5,612 nucleotides of DNA. It comes from Bacteroidetes bacterium CG23_combo_of_CG06-09_8_20_14_all_32_9 (GTDB lineage Bacteria > Bacteroidota > Bacteroidia > Bacteroidales > GWA2-32-17). Position 1 is the first letter of the stretch, and each line of letters starts with the position of its first letter. Location of the stretch: NCBI GenBank assembly GCA_002771395.1, contig PCSS01000056.1, forward strand, positions 713 to 6,324, in the 5' to 3' direction. This document shows, in pieces, positions 1 to 5,612 of this stretch. The notes under the pieces were generated by a model. It was not told the origin of the DNA. It saw only the letters and a program-made list of their open reading frames with translations, and did not search any database. The translations under genes were made by a program, and so were the position numbers.

Positions 1-931
1 TATATTTCGGGTTGTTAATTTCTGAATTAAGTTTTTCGGGTTCACTCCAACCGCTGTCAACTTTTTGGCTTAAATAAATTTCGCAAATAGTTTCGTTTTT
101 CCAGTTATTATGGCACCGTGTAAAGTAAAAACGGTTACCATCGGGTGAAAATGCTCCGTTGCAAGTATTTTCATCAGGTAAATTAAATGGTCCGTCAAAA
201 ATTCCCGACGATTGCCATTGAGAGCCAACTTTTTTTGCAGTATATATTTGACGTACAGGCATTTGTTGCGAAGCATCCTGCAAATCAATATAATTTACTT
301 TATCGGCTTTTAGCGAAGCATAAATTATTTGATTGCTGCTTATCGGGAATGGCGACATTTCAACATGAGCTTTATTAATAGATGTATCTAAGTGATATAT
401 AGCAACTTTAAGAGCAGAATCGATATTGTGCTTGGCAAGGTTACAGCCTTCAATTTCGTTGCGAACAATTTTTTTATAATCTTGTCCTAATAATGTCCCT
501 TTTGAATTTTTTAAAAAATTTTGAAAATCTTCTTTGGCTTTGTCGTAATCGTCACACATCTTTTCCATTAAAGCCTGATAATAAAGAGCATCAACAAAAA
601 CATCCTTATTGTTTTCATAAGCTTTTGAATAATATTCTTTTGCAATGGGATAATTGCGTGCTTTCCGGTACAATTGTCCTAAAGTCATTGCAAGATTTGC
701 ATTTTCAGGATTTTTTTTATACAGGTATTCGTAATATTCAATGGCAGAGTAAGTATCGCCCAAACGCTCTGATTTTTTTGCAAAGCCCTTAATTTTTTGC
801 TGACTCAGGTATTTCATGGTTTCGGAGGGCTGGGCAAAAGTGTTTACTGAAAAAATAAACAGTACAATAAATAACAAAACTAAGTTACTGTTATTTAAAA
901 TGATATATAAATTTTTTAGAGTCTGTCGCAT
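1..931 (-). CDS. PorE-like TPR/PD40 (OmpA-family) protein, 3' end outside window
   Basis: The frame is open from an ATG at 931-929 to the left edge, giving 310 residues with no stop. Residues 1-33 form a signal peptide: a short basic start, a hydrophobic core at about 18-29, and a TFA|Q cleavage site at 33/34. There is no lipobox cysteine. Residues about 44-145 are helical TPR-type repeats, with pattern residues such as GDTYSAIEYYEYLYKKNPEN (58-77) and a similar unit at 78-111. From about 188 a PD40/WD40-like beta-propeller begins; the clearest blade motif is GAFSPDGNRFYFTR (259-272). TPR then PD40 is the layout of the PorE/PG1058 class, which goes on to a carboxypeptidase-regulatory-like domain and an OmpA peptidoglycan-binding domain; those parts are off the window. 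Known family role: a periplasmic protein linking T9SS outer-membrane components to peptidoglycan. The gene follows porP/sprF with a 16-base overlap, so the pair is probably translated together. The exact paralogue (true PorE or a substrate-specific copy) cannot be told from here. Confidence 0.87.
   Translation of the reverse strand, partial: MRQTLKNLYIILNNSNLVLLFIVLFIFSVNTFAQPSETMKYLSQQKIKGFAKKSERLGDTYSAIEYYEYLYKKNPENANLAMTLGQLYRKARNYPIAKEYYSKAYENNKDVFVDALYYQALMEKMCDDYDKAKEDFQNFLKNSKGTLLGQDYKKIVRNEIEGCNLAKHNIDSALKVAIYHLDTSINKAHVEMSPFPISSNQIIYASLKADKVNYIDLQDASQQMPVRQIYTAKKVGSQWQSSGIFDGPFNLPDENTCNGAFSPDGNRFYFTRCHNNWKNETICEIYLSQKVDSGWSEPEKLNSEINNPKY
916..931 (-). other. 16-base porP/porE-like gene overlap
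   Basis: The ATG of the PorE-like gene (931-929) lies inside the last codons of the PorP/SprF gene, whose TAA occupies 918-916. The overlap covers the codons for the C-terminal Cys-Asp-Arg-Leu tail. No Shine-Dalgarno-like purine run precedes this ATG, so reinitiation or ribosome hand-over from the upstream gene is the simplest way to translate it (inference). The overlap supports both the start choice and the operon. Confidence 0.8.
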
Positions 932-1947
932 GGTAGTGTAATTTTTTGCGGAATTGTACTTTTGGAAATATATATTAACGAAACTTCAAAAGCACCCCTG
1001 TGATTTGTTGCGACTTTTAAAGGCGATGAGTTAATATCGTAACTGAACCCCAACCGGAGTTGTTTGAATTGAAGCCCTATAACAGCAATAGAAGCATCAA
1101 ATGCAGTAGAAAAGTCGTTTCTGAAAAAATATCCGGCAAAAATCTGTTTTATTACGTTGGCTTTTGGAATATTATACCCGAATTCAAATCCACCTAAAAA
1201 ATCTGTGGCGCGGCTTTGTTTCATATATAATATCTGAGGGTGTGCATAAAATTGTTTGACAGGAATATTTAAACCTGCATTAAGTGCAACACGAATTGGC
1301 AGAATGTTGTTGTTTTCGAGGAAAGATTCTTTTGGCATAGTAACATGGAAAAATGAAATTCCTATTTCAGGTTCAAAATAATGAAGTTTTTTGCTCCAGC
1401 CTGCACCAATGTTTAAATCGGGGTAGTTTGTACTTAAATTTGTATTACTTTCATTATTTGCAAGTTGAGGGTTAAAATAACCAATCGTCATGTCAAACTG
1501 GCTTGGAAAAGTAAGTTTATCCATAGAAAAGTTTTTAAAGACCATTCCGCCCTGTATCCCTAAGTGTAAATTATGACCGTTTGCTGTTTTGTGCCATGCA
1601 AGTGATAAATATAACTTATTAACTGTTAGACCGGCAGTACCCGATTTATCATTTACTACATAAAGCCCGGCACTGAATTTTTCGGAATAAATATAAATTT
1701 GCTTATCAAAACCCACAGAAATTGTTCTGAAAGGGATTGACAAGGCACGCCACTGGTTACGGTAATTATTCATAATTCGCCAATCGCCATCGTAGTTGCC
1801 TGTGTTTGCAGGGTTTAGCGATAGTGGCGAAGCGTAAAACTGCGAAAAATGAATATCCTGTGCAGAAACCTTTATTTGCGTAACTGCCAAACATACAAAC
1901 AATAATAAATAATTAGTTCTTTGCACAAAAAATATATAATTTTGCAA
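916..1947 (-). CDS. PorP/SprF family T9SS outer-membrane protein
   Basis: A complete frame of up to 343 residues ending in TAA at 918-916. It has a signal peptide with cleavage at VSA|Q (29/30). The family hallmark follows at once: DIHFSQFYASPLSLNPANTG (31-50), then NYRNQW (61-66). The rest alternates short amphipathic strands and loops, as expected for an outer-membrane beta-barrel, up to FEVSLIY, followed by a short tail with a cysteine four residues from the end (C340), which resembles the Cys-containing tail I recall in many family members. Length is normal for the family (about 300-350). Known roles: PorP is an outer-membrane part of the type IX secretion system, and SprF paralogues are needed to export or attach particular large adhesins such as SprB. 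The frame has no usable ATG near its 5' end. The candidates are TTG at 1947 and GTG at 1926-1924, and an in-frame TAG at 1965-1963 bounds the ORF. The GTG start gives a more typical signal peptide with Arg at residue 3. I cannot tell PorP from SprF by sequence alone; proximity to a giant PKD protein favours a SprF-like role. Confidence 0.93.
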   Translation of the reverse strand: MQNYIFFVQRTNYLLLFVCLAVTQIKVSAQDIHFSQFYASPLSLNPANTGNYDGDWRIMNNYRNQWRALSIPFRTISVGFDKQIYIYSEKFSAGLYVVNDKSGTAGLTVNKLYLSLAWHKTANGHNLHLGIQGGMVFKNFSMDKLTFPSQFDMTIGYFNPQLANNESNTNLSTNYPDLNIGAGWSKKLHYFEPEIGISFFHVTMPKESFLENNNILPIRVALNAGLNIPVKQFYAHPQILYMKQSRATDFLGGFEFGYNIPKANVIKQIFAGYFFRNDFSTAFDASIAVIGLQFKQLRLGFSYDINSSPLKVATNHRGAFEVSLIYISKSTIPQKITLPCDRL

Positions 1948-1952
1948 AATTA
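1945..1952 (-). promoter_or_regulatory. Possible Bacteroidota -7 element for the porP/sprF operon
   Basis: Read on the minus strand, 1952-1945 is TAATTTTG, an exact match to the Bacteroidota -7 consensus TAnnTTTG. No TTG/TTTG -33 element is found at the proper distance upstream; the nearest TTTG is much too far away. The element also overlaps the TTG start candidate at 1947. If it is real, transcription would begin a few bases downstream and the GTG at 1926 would be the start codon. An exact match to a short degenerate consensus is easily found by chance in AT-rich DNA. Confidence 0.2.
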
Positions 1953-2216
1953 GTGTTTTATACTATTATTAATATATAATATAACTAAAATTTATTAACA
2001 AAGCATTGTTCAAAAGTTTATGAATATTTTTTTTATTTATCAATTTTTGCTTAAATTGCACAATTAATTAATGTCGGTATGTAAAGTCAAAATTAACTAC
2101 TGATTTCACAGATTTAAAAATTATTAATCGTCTTTTAATCAGTCTAATCTGTGGTTGATATTTTTTTATTTTTTGAATTTCTCTGACATTATGGATAAGC
2201 ACTAAATAATTATAAA
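1948..2216. other. Divergent intergenic region between porP/sprF and the PKD gene
   Basis: About 270 bases of very AT-rich DNA lie between two divergent genes. No ORF with coding character is present; the longest reading frames starting at ATG are about ten codons or fewer. It holds the compound inverted repeat at 2099-2153 and a T-rich stretch just after it (about 2161-2174). Both transcription units must start here, but no convincing -33/-7 pair was found for the plus-strand gene. TTTG at 2172-2175 is a possible -33 box with only a poor -7 match after it. Confidence 0.6.
2099..2153. repeat. Compound inverted repeat (CTGATT / CACAGATT half-sites)
   Basis: Two 7-8 base words each recur as reverse complements. 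ACTGATT (2099-2105) matches AATCAGT (2137-2143), and CACAGATT (2107-2114) matches AATCTGTG (2146-2153). The arms are separated by an AT-rich centre of about 22 bases. Because the two words keep the same order on both sides, the pairings cross rather than nest; the layout is two tandem half-sites facing two tandem half-sites. CACAGATT...AATCTGTGG words resemble intergenic repeat units I recall from several Bacteroidota genomes (recollection, not a search). The element may be a dispersed intergenic repeat, a transcription-factor operator for the divergent genes, or an RNA structure in the leader of the PKD gene. Confidence 0.5.
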
Positions 2217-5200
2217 ATGAATGTTTTTATAAGATATTTATTTTCCTGCGTAATTGCATTTTCTTTTAGTGTATCTGCATTTGGGCAGGTTACTGCAAGT
2301 TTTTACGCAAATCCTGCACAGGGATGTAATAGTTTTACAGTTGATTTTACCAATACTTCTTATGGAACAGGCACATTAACATATTTATGGGATTTCGGAA
2401 ACCAGAACAGTTCAATTTTACAAAATCCTACAGGAATAAATTATTTAACTCCGGGCATTTATACCGTTATTCTTACGGTTACCAATGGCATTGATACAGA
2501 TACTTTTACCTCAAACATTGTTGTATTTCAAGATCCTGTAGCAAATTTTGCAGGTGTTGCTCCTTTATTGGGATGTGTTCCTTTAACTGTATCGTTTAAC
2601 GATTTGTCAGTTGCAGGTAATGGAAATATTATACAATGGGTATGGGATTTTGGCGATGGTGGTACTTCAACAAACCAAAACCCTTCTCATACTTATTTAT
2701 TAACAGGCTCTTATTCCGTTTCGTTACAGGTTACAGATATAAATGGTTGCAATAATGACATTGTTTTTCAAAATTATATAAATGTTTCAAGTCCTCCTGT
2801 AATAAATTTTACTGCCGATGTTACTACTTATTGTTCGGTACCATTTACTGTTAATTTCACAAATAATACAACCGGAACGGGAACAATTACTTATCTCTGG
2901 CTGTTTGGCGATGGTAGTGATACTACAGTTGCAAATCCAACACATACTTATACTGTTCCCGGAATATACGATGTAAGTTTAACAGCAACCGACCAATATG
3001 GTTGTCAGTCCACTTTAGTTGATTCTAATTATATAAGCATAACTATTGTAGTACCTGCATTTCACACAGTTCCTGCAGATTCTGTTTGCCCCGGCGACAG
3101 TGTACAATTTTTTAATGATGCCGGTACAACCGCCCTTTGGGATTTTGGCGACGGTACACCTACTTCAACAGATAATAACCCTATTCATGTATATTCACAA
3201 CCTGGAAATTATATAATAACCTTTGTTGCGGCACCAGGTACTATTTGTGATTCATTAATTCAGGATACTATAAATGTTCGACTCAGACCAGTAGCTTCAT
3301 TTTCGGCTTCAACTCACTATGTTTGCAGTGCTGCTATGCCTGTAACATTTACCGACACATCACCAGATGCTGTTAATTGGAACTGGGTTATAAATGGTGC
3401 TATACCCTCAACTTCAACAAACCAAAATACAACTGTAATATATCCTATTGAAGGGTCTTATTCTGCTACGCTGACAATAACCGATAGCTATGGTTGTATA
3501 AGTTTACCATATACCGATACGGTAATTGTTGATTTTCCTAACCCTGGTTTTTATTTTACCCCATCTGAGGGCTGTATTCCATTAACAGTAACTTTTACTG
3601 ACGGAAGCACAGTAAATATTGCGGATGCTATTACAAATTATACCTGGGATTTTGGAGATGCCACTCCTATCTCTAACTTACAAAATCCGGTTCATGTTTA
3701 CAATGATACAGGCACTTTTAACATAACTTTAACAATTACAACTTTAGCAGGTTGTACCGATAGTGTTACATATTCTGTACAGGCAGGAGAGCACCATACT
3801 CCAGTAATTTCATTTACTTACACAGGAGGTTGTGCAAATGATACCAGCATTTACTTTGAAAGTAATTTTATTCCCGCCTCGGACTCTGTTTATATTGATA
3901 CTTACGACTGGTCTTTTACAAATGTGTATAACGAAACTGTGGGGAGTTCAAATGTAGGGGATCCGTATATAGATTTTCACGGGAACGATACAATTGATAT
4001 CAGATTAATAGTAAATCAAAATGGATGCCGCGATACCCTTGATTCAGCAGCGGCTTTTTATCTTAATGGTCCTTATTTTACTGGGATAGACACTATTTTT
4101 TCATGCACTAATCCACTTCATGTAGGCGCCTTTATTCCTTTTATGCGCGAAGCTATACGCTGGTACTGGGATATGAATAATGACGGAACTATTGATGACT
4201 CAAGCCATTATATTTTACCCACAACTGTTAATGGCGACACAGCCTGGTTTGATTATCCTTCAAGAGGAACATACACAATTCACCTGATTGCTTATAATGA
4301 TTCTACAGGGTGTTATTATGAAGATAGTTTAAAATTTCGCTTATTTGATATTCTTGCAGATATTACTGTAACAAGCCCTAACTGCCCTAATAATGTTGTT
4401 TTTGACTTATCAGGTTCTTTTGATTGGGAAAACCCTTCATATCCAAGTGCTAATGATACAATAAATTATGGTGATGGACAAATAATACCATACAATTATT
4501 TCACTGATAGTATTAGTCATTATTATCCGCAAGTTTCTGCTCAATATAGTGTAATCTTAACAATGCAAAATTTTTTAGGTTGCAGAGATACTGCCATAAT
4601 TCCTTTAAGAATATTCCAGCCTGTTGCAGGTTATACATTAAGCCCTGATTCGGGCTGTGTACCCTTTACTGTATTTTTTTCCGATACAAGCCATGCCGAT
4701 ACAACTATTGCATATTATTACTGGTCTTACGGAACAGGTGCTACAGATACTACAGATACAGGTTCGGTTTATTATACCTATTTAACTCCCGGTACTGTGC
4801 CTTACTATGTAACTCTCACAATTGCTGATGTAATAGGATGCATATCTACAATTTCAAATCAATTTGTAACAGTACCTCCATTTATTGCAAATTTTGTTGC
4901 CCTTGATAATACAATATGCAAAGGAGATTCGGTATATTTTACCAATACTACTGTTGGTATTGATACCATTTCATATATGTGGTATTTTGGCGATGGCGAT
5001 AGTTCAAATGTTATAAATCCAGTTCACCTGTATCCCGATTCAGGAAATTATAGTGTAATTTTAACCGCTCAAAGCCCGTTACCTGGCTGTTTTGACACTA
5101 TATCAATATATGATTTTATTCAAATACAAACAATTACTACTGATTTTACAGTTTTAGATGCTCATTTACCTTGTTATCCCGACACTATTCACATTACAAA

Positions 5201-5612
5201 TCTGACTGATACTATATATAATCCATTGTGGAACTGGTCATTTGGTGATGGGACTTATGCAATACAGCAAACTCCTTTTCATAACTATACCTCACCCGGA
5301 AATTTCTTGCTTACTTTAATTGCAACAACGCCTTTTGGCTGTAGCGATACAGATTCAGTTATGATTCAAATAGACGGACCACCTATTACTGAAATCTTAC
5401 TTAGTGATTCAATTATATGTAAAGGTGATACAGTAACATTCTCGCTGGTTAATCCAATCGGTGTAACTAATTATTCTTGGGATTTTGGCGATGGTAGTAC
5501 CGGAAACACTGCATCTGTAAGCCATGTATATAACTATGTTCCATTAAACGGATTTTTTTACCCTTCTTTGATATATTGCAACGATTCCGGTTGTTGTGGT
5601 CCGCCACAATCT
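2217..5612 (+). CDS. Giant secreted PKD-repeat protein, probable T9SS adhesin, 3' end outside window
   Basis: The frame is open from ATG at 2217 to the right edge: 1132 codons without a stop. An in-frame TAA at 2196-2198 makes 2217 the first possible ATG. Residues 1-23 form a signal peptide (MNVFIRYLF..., cleavage AFG|Q), so the protein enters the Sec pathway. The rest is a string of 13 PKD-like beta-sandwich units. Their core motif W-D-F-G-D-G is centred on Trp 58, 143, 228, 308, 390, 477, 565, 651, (750, Trp lost), 836, 922, 1007 and 1088. Each is followed by the typical P-x-H-x-Y...G-x-Y-x-V-x-L-x-V-T pattern. No enzyme domain is seen. Known context: multi-PKD proteins of this size in Bacteroidota usually end in a T9SS C-terminal sorting domain and act as cell-surface adhesins or gliding proteins. 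That domain would lie beyond 5612, so export by T9SS is inferred from the architecture and the PorP/SprF and PorE-like neighbours. Lysine is nearly absent (K706, K902 and K1069 only), while Thr, Asn, Asp, Ser and aromatics are abundant. The start region has no Shine-Dalgarno sequence, only an A-rich leader. Confidence 0.93.
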   Translation, partial: MNVFIRYLFSCVIAFSFSVSAFGQVTASFYANPAQGCNSFTVDFTNTSYGTGTLTYLWDFGNQNSSILQNPTGINYLTPGIYTVILTVTNGIDTDTFTSNIVVFQDPVANFAGVAPLLGCVPLTVSFNDLSVAGNGNIIQWVWDFGDGGTSTNQNPSHTYLLTGSYSVSLQVTDINGCNNDIVFQNYINVSSPPVINFTADVTTYCSVPFTVNFTNNTTGTGTITYLWLFGDGSDTTVANPTHTYTVPGIYDVSLTATDQYGCQSTLVDSNYISITIVVPAFHTVPADSVCPGDSVQFFNDAGTTALWDFGDGTPTSTDNNPIHVYSQPGNYIITFVAAPGTICDSLIQDTINVRLRPVASFSASTHYVCSAAMPVTFTDTSPDAVNWNWVINGAIPSTSTNQNTTVIYPIEGSYSATLTITDSYGCISLPYTDTVIVDFPNPGFYFTPSEGCIPLTVTFTDGSTVNIADAITNYTWDFGDATPISNLQNPVHVYNDTGTFNITLTITTLAGCTDSVTYSVQAGEHHTPVISFTYTGGCANDTSIYFESNFIPASDSVYIDTYDWSFTNVYNETVGSSNVGDPYIDFHGNDTIDIRLIVNQNGCRDTLDSAAAFYLNGPYFTGIDTIFSCTNPLHVGAFIPFMREAIRWYWDMNNDGTIDDSSHYILPTTVNGDTAWFDYPSRGTYTIHLIAYNDSTGCYYEDSLKFRLFDILADITVTSPNCPNNVVFDLSGSFDWENPSYPSANDTINYGDGQIIPYNYFTDSISHYYPQVSAQYSVILTMQNFLGCRDTAIIPLRIFQPVAGYTLSPDSGCVPFTVFFSDTSHADTTIAYYYWSYGTGATDTTDTGSVYYTYLTPGTVPYYVTLTIADVIGCISTISNQFVTVPPFIANFVALDNTICKGDSVYFTNTTVGIDTISYMWYFGDGDSSNVINPVHLYPDSGNYSVILTAQSPLPGCFDTISIYDFIQIQTITTDFTVLDAHLPCYPDTIHITNLTDTIYNPLWNWSFGDGTYAIQQTPFHNYTSPGNFLLTLIATTPFGCSDTDSVMIQIDGPPITEILLSDSIICKGDTVTFSLVNPIGVTNYSWDFGDGSTGNTASVSHVYNYVPLNGFFYPSLIYCNDSGCCGPPQS
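2289..5612 (+). repeat. Array of 13 PKD-like domains with paired cysteines
   Basis: This is a protein-level repeat with a period of 80-99 residues (mean about 86). Most units open with a Cys motif (G-C-x-P-L/F-T-V-x-F or C-x-G-D-S/T-V-x-F), continue to W-D-F-G-D-G, and close with a second Cys in V-T-D-x-x-G-C-x-D-T. First/second Cys per unit: 37/none, 120/178, 206/263, 291/344, 370/427, 453/513, 539/604, 630/699, 723/789, 814/875, 901/958, 986/1042, 1068/1121 (with 1126 and 1127 close by). The gap from one unit's second Cys to the next unit's first is always 24-28 residues. Units 5, 7 and 9 have degenerate WDFGDG motifs, and unit 8 has a DxNxDGxxD loop. At DNA level the units are diverged; only short motif blocks are identical, so this is an old array. 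Confidence 0.88.
4161..4199 (+). other. DxNxDGxxD putative calcium-binding loop in PKD unit 8
   Basis: Residues 649-661 read WYWDMNNDGTIDD. The stretch D652-x-N654-x-D656-G657-x-x-D660 matches the calcium loop pattern seen in EF-hand, dockerin and thrombospondin-3 type repeats. It replaces the WDFGDG turn of the other units. Some PKD domains are known to carry a WDFDxDG variant at this place. Calcium binding is inferred from the acidic pattern only. Confidence 0.5.

Noticed and set aside
70..288. Minus-strand ORF of 72 codons
   Set aside because: It is in another frame within the PorE-like gene, which has clear TPR and PD40 signatures; the product shows no domain.
187..378. Plus-strand ORF of 63 codons
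   Set aside because: It is antisense to the PorE-like gene, with no signal, motif or ribosome site.
493..792. Plus-strand ORF of 99 codons
   Set aside because: It is antisense to the TPR region of the PorE-like gene; its composition follows from the complementary strand.
2099..2175. Inverted repeat followed by T-run as an intrinsic terminator
   Set aside because: The arms are AT-rich with crossing pairings and a long loop, and it lies upstream of a gene rather than after one; no transcription unit ends here.
2221..2232. Second ATG four bases after the PKD start
   Set aside because: It opens a frame that stops after three codons; the 2217 frame gives a signal peptide and 1132 open codons.
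2643..5495. Repeated WDFGDG-coding blocks as a CRISPR array or DNA tandem repeat
   Set aside because: Spacing is about 255 bases and irregular, the flanks are coding and diverged, and the repeat is explained by PKD domains.
1..5612. tRNA, rRNA, transposase or integrase genes
   Set aside because: None was seen on either strand; nearly the whole window is taken up by the three coding regions.

Overview
The window looks like part of a Bacteroidota chromosome. The DNA is AT-rich, there are no strong Shine-Dalgarno sequences, and all three genes belong to families linked to the type IX secretion system (T9SS) and gliding-motility machinery of that phylum.

Left part, minus strand (1-1947): a two-gene operon. 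The upstream gene (916-1947) is a PorP/SprF-family outer-membrane protein. The downstream gene (1-931, running off the left edge) is a PorE-like protein with a signal peptide, TPR repeats and the start of a PD40 (WD40-like) beta-propeller. The family normally ends in an OmpA-like peptidoglycan-binding domain, which would lie outside the window. The two genes overlap by 16 bases.

Middle (1948-2216): an AT-rich divergent intergenic region of about 270 bases. It holds a compound inverted repeat (2099-2153) and presumably the promoters of both transcription units, although no convincing promoter pair is visible.

Right part, plus strand (2217-5612, running off the right edge): the first 1132 residues of a giant secreted protein. 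After a signal peptide it consists only of PKD-like Ig-fold units, 13 of them at a period of about 86 residues. Twelve of the 13 carry two cysteines at fixed places. The protein has almost no lysine (three in 1132 residues, none before residue 706) and is rich in D-S/T-aliphatic tripeptides.

How they may work together (inference): the giant PKD protein has the architecture of a T9SS-exported surface adhesin of the SprB or 'gliding motility-associated C-terminal domain' kind. The adjacent PorP/SprF and PorE-like proteins are the outer-membrane and periplasmic partners usually found with such substrates. Their divergent orientation differs from the co-directional adhesin-then-sprF order known from Flavobacterium sprB-sprF. 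No mobile element, RNA gene, CRISPR array or wholly new system was seen. The most unusual content is the composition and cysteine pattern of the PKD protein.
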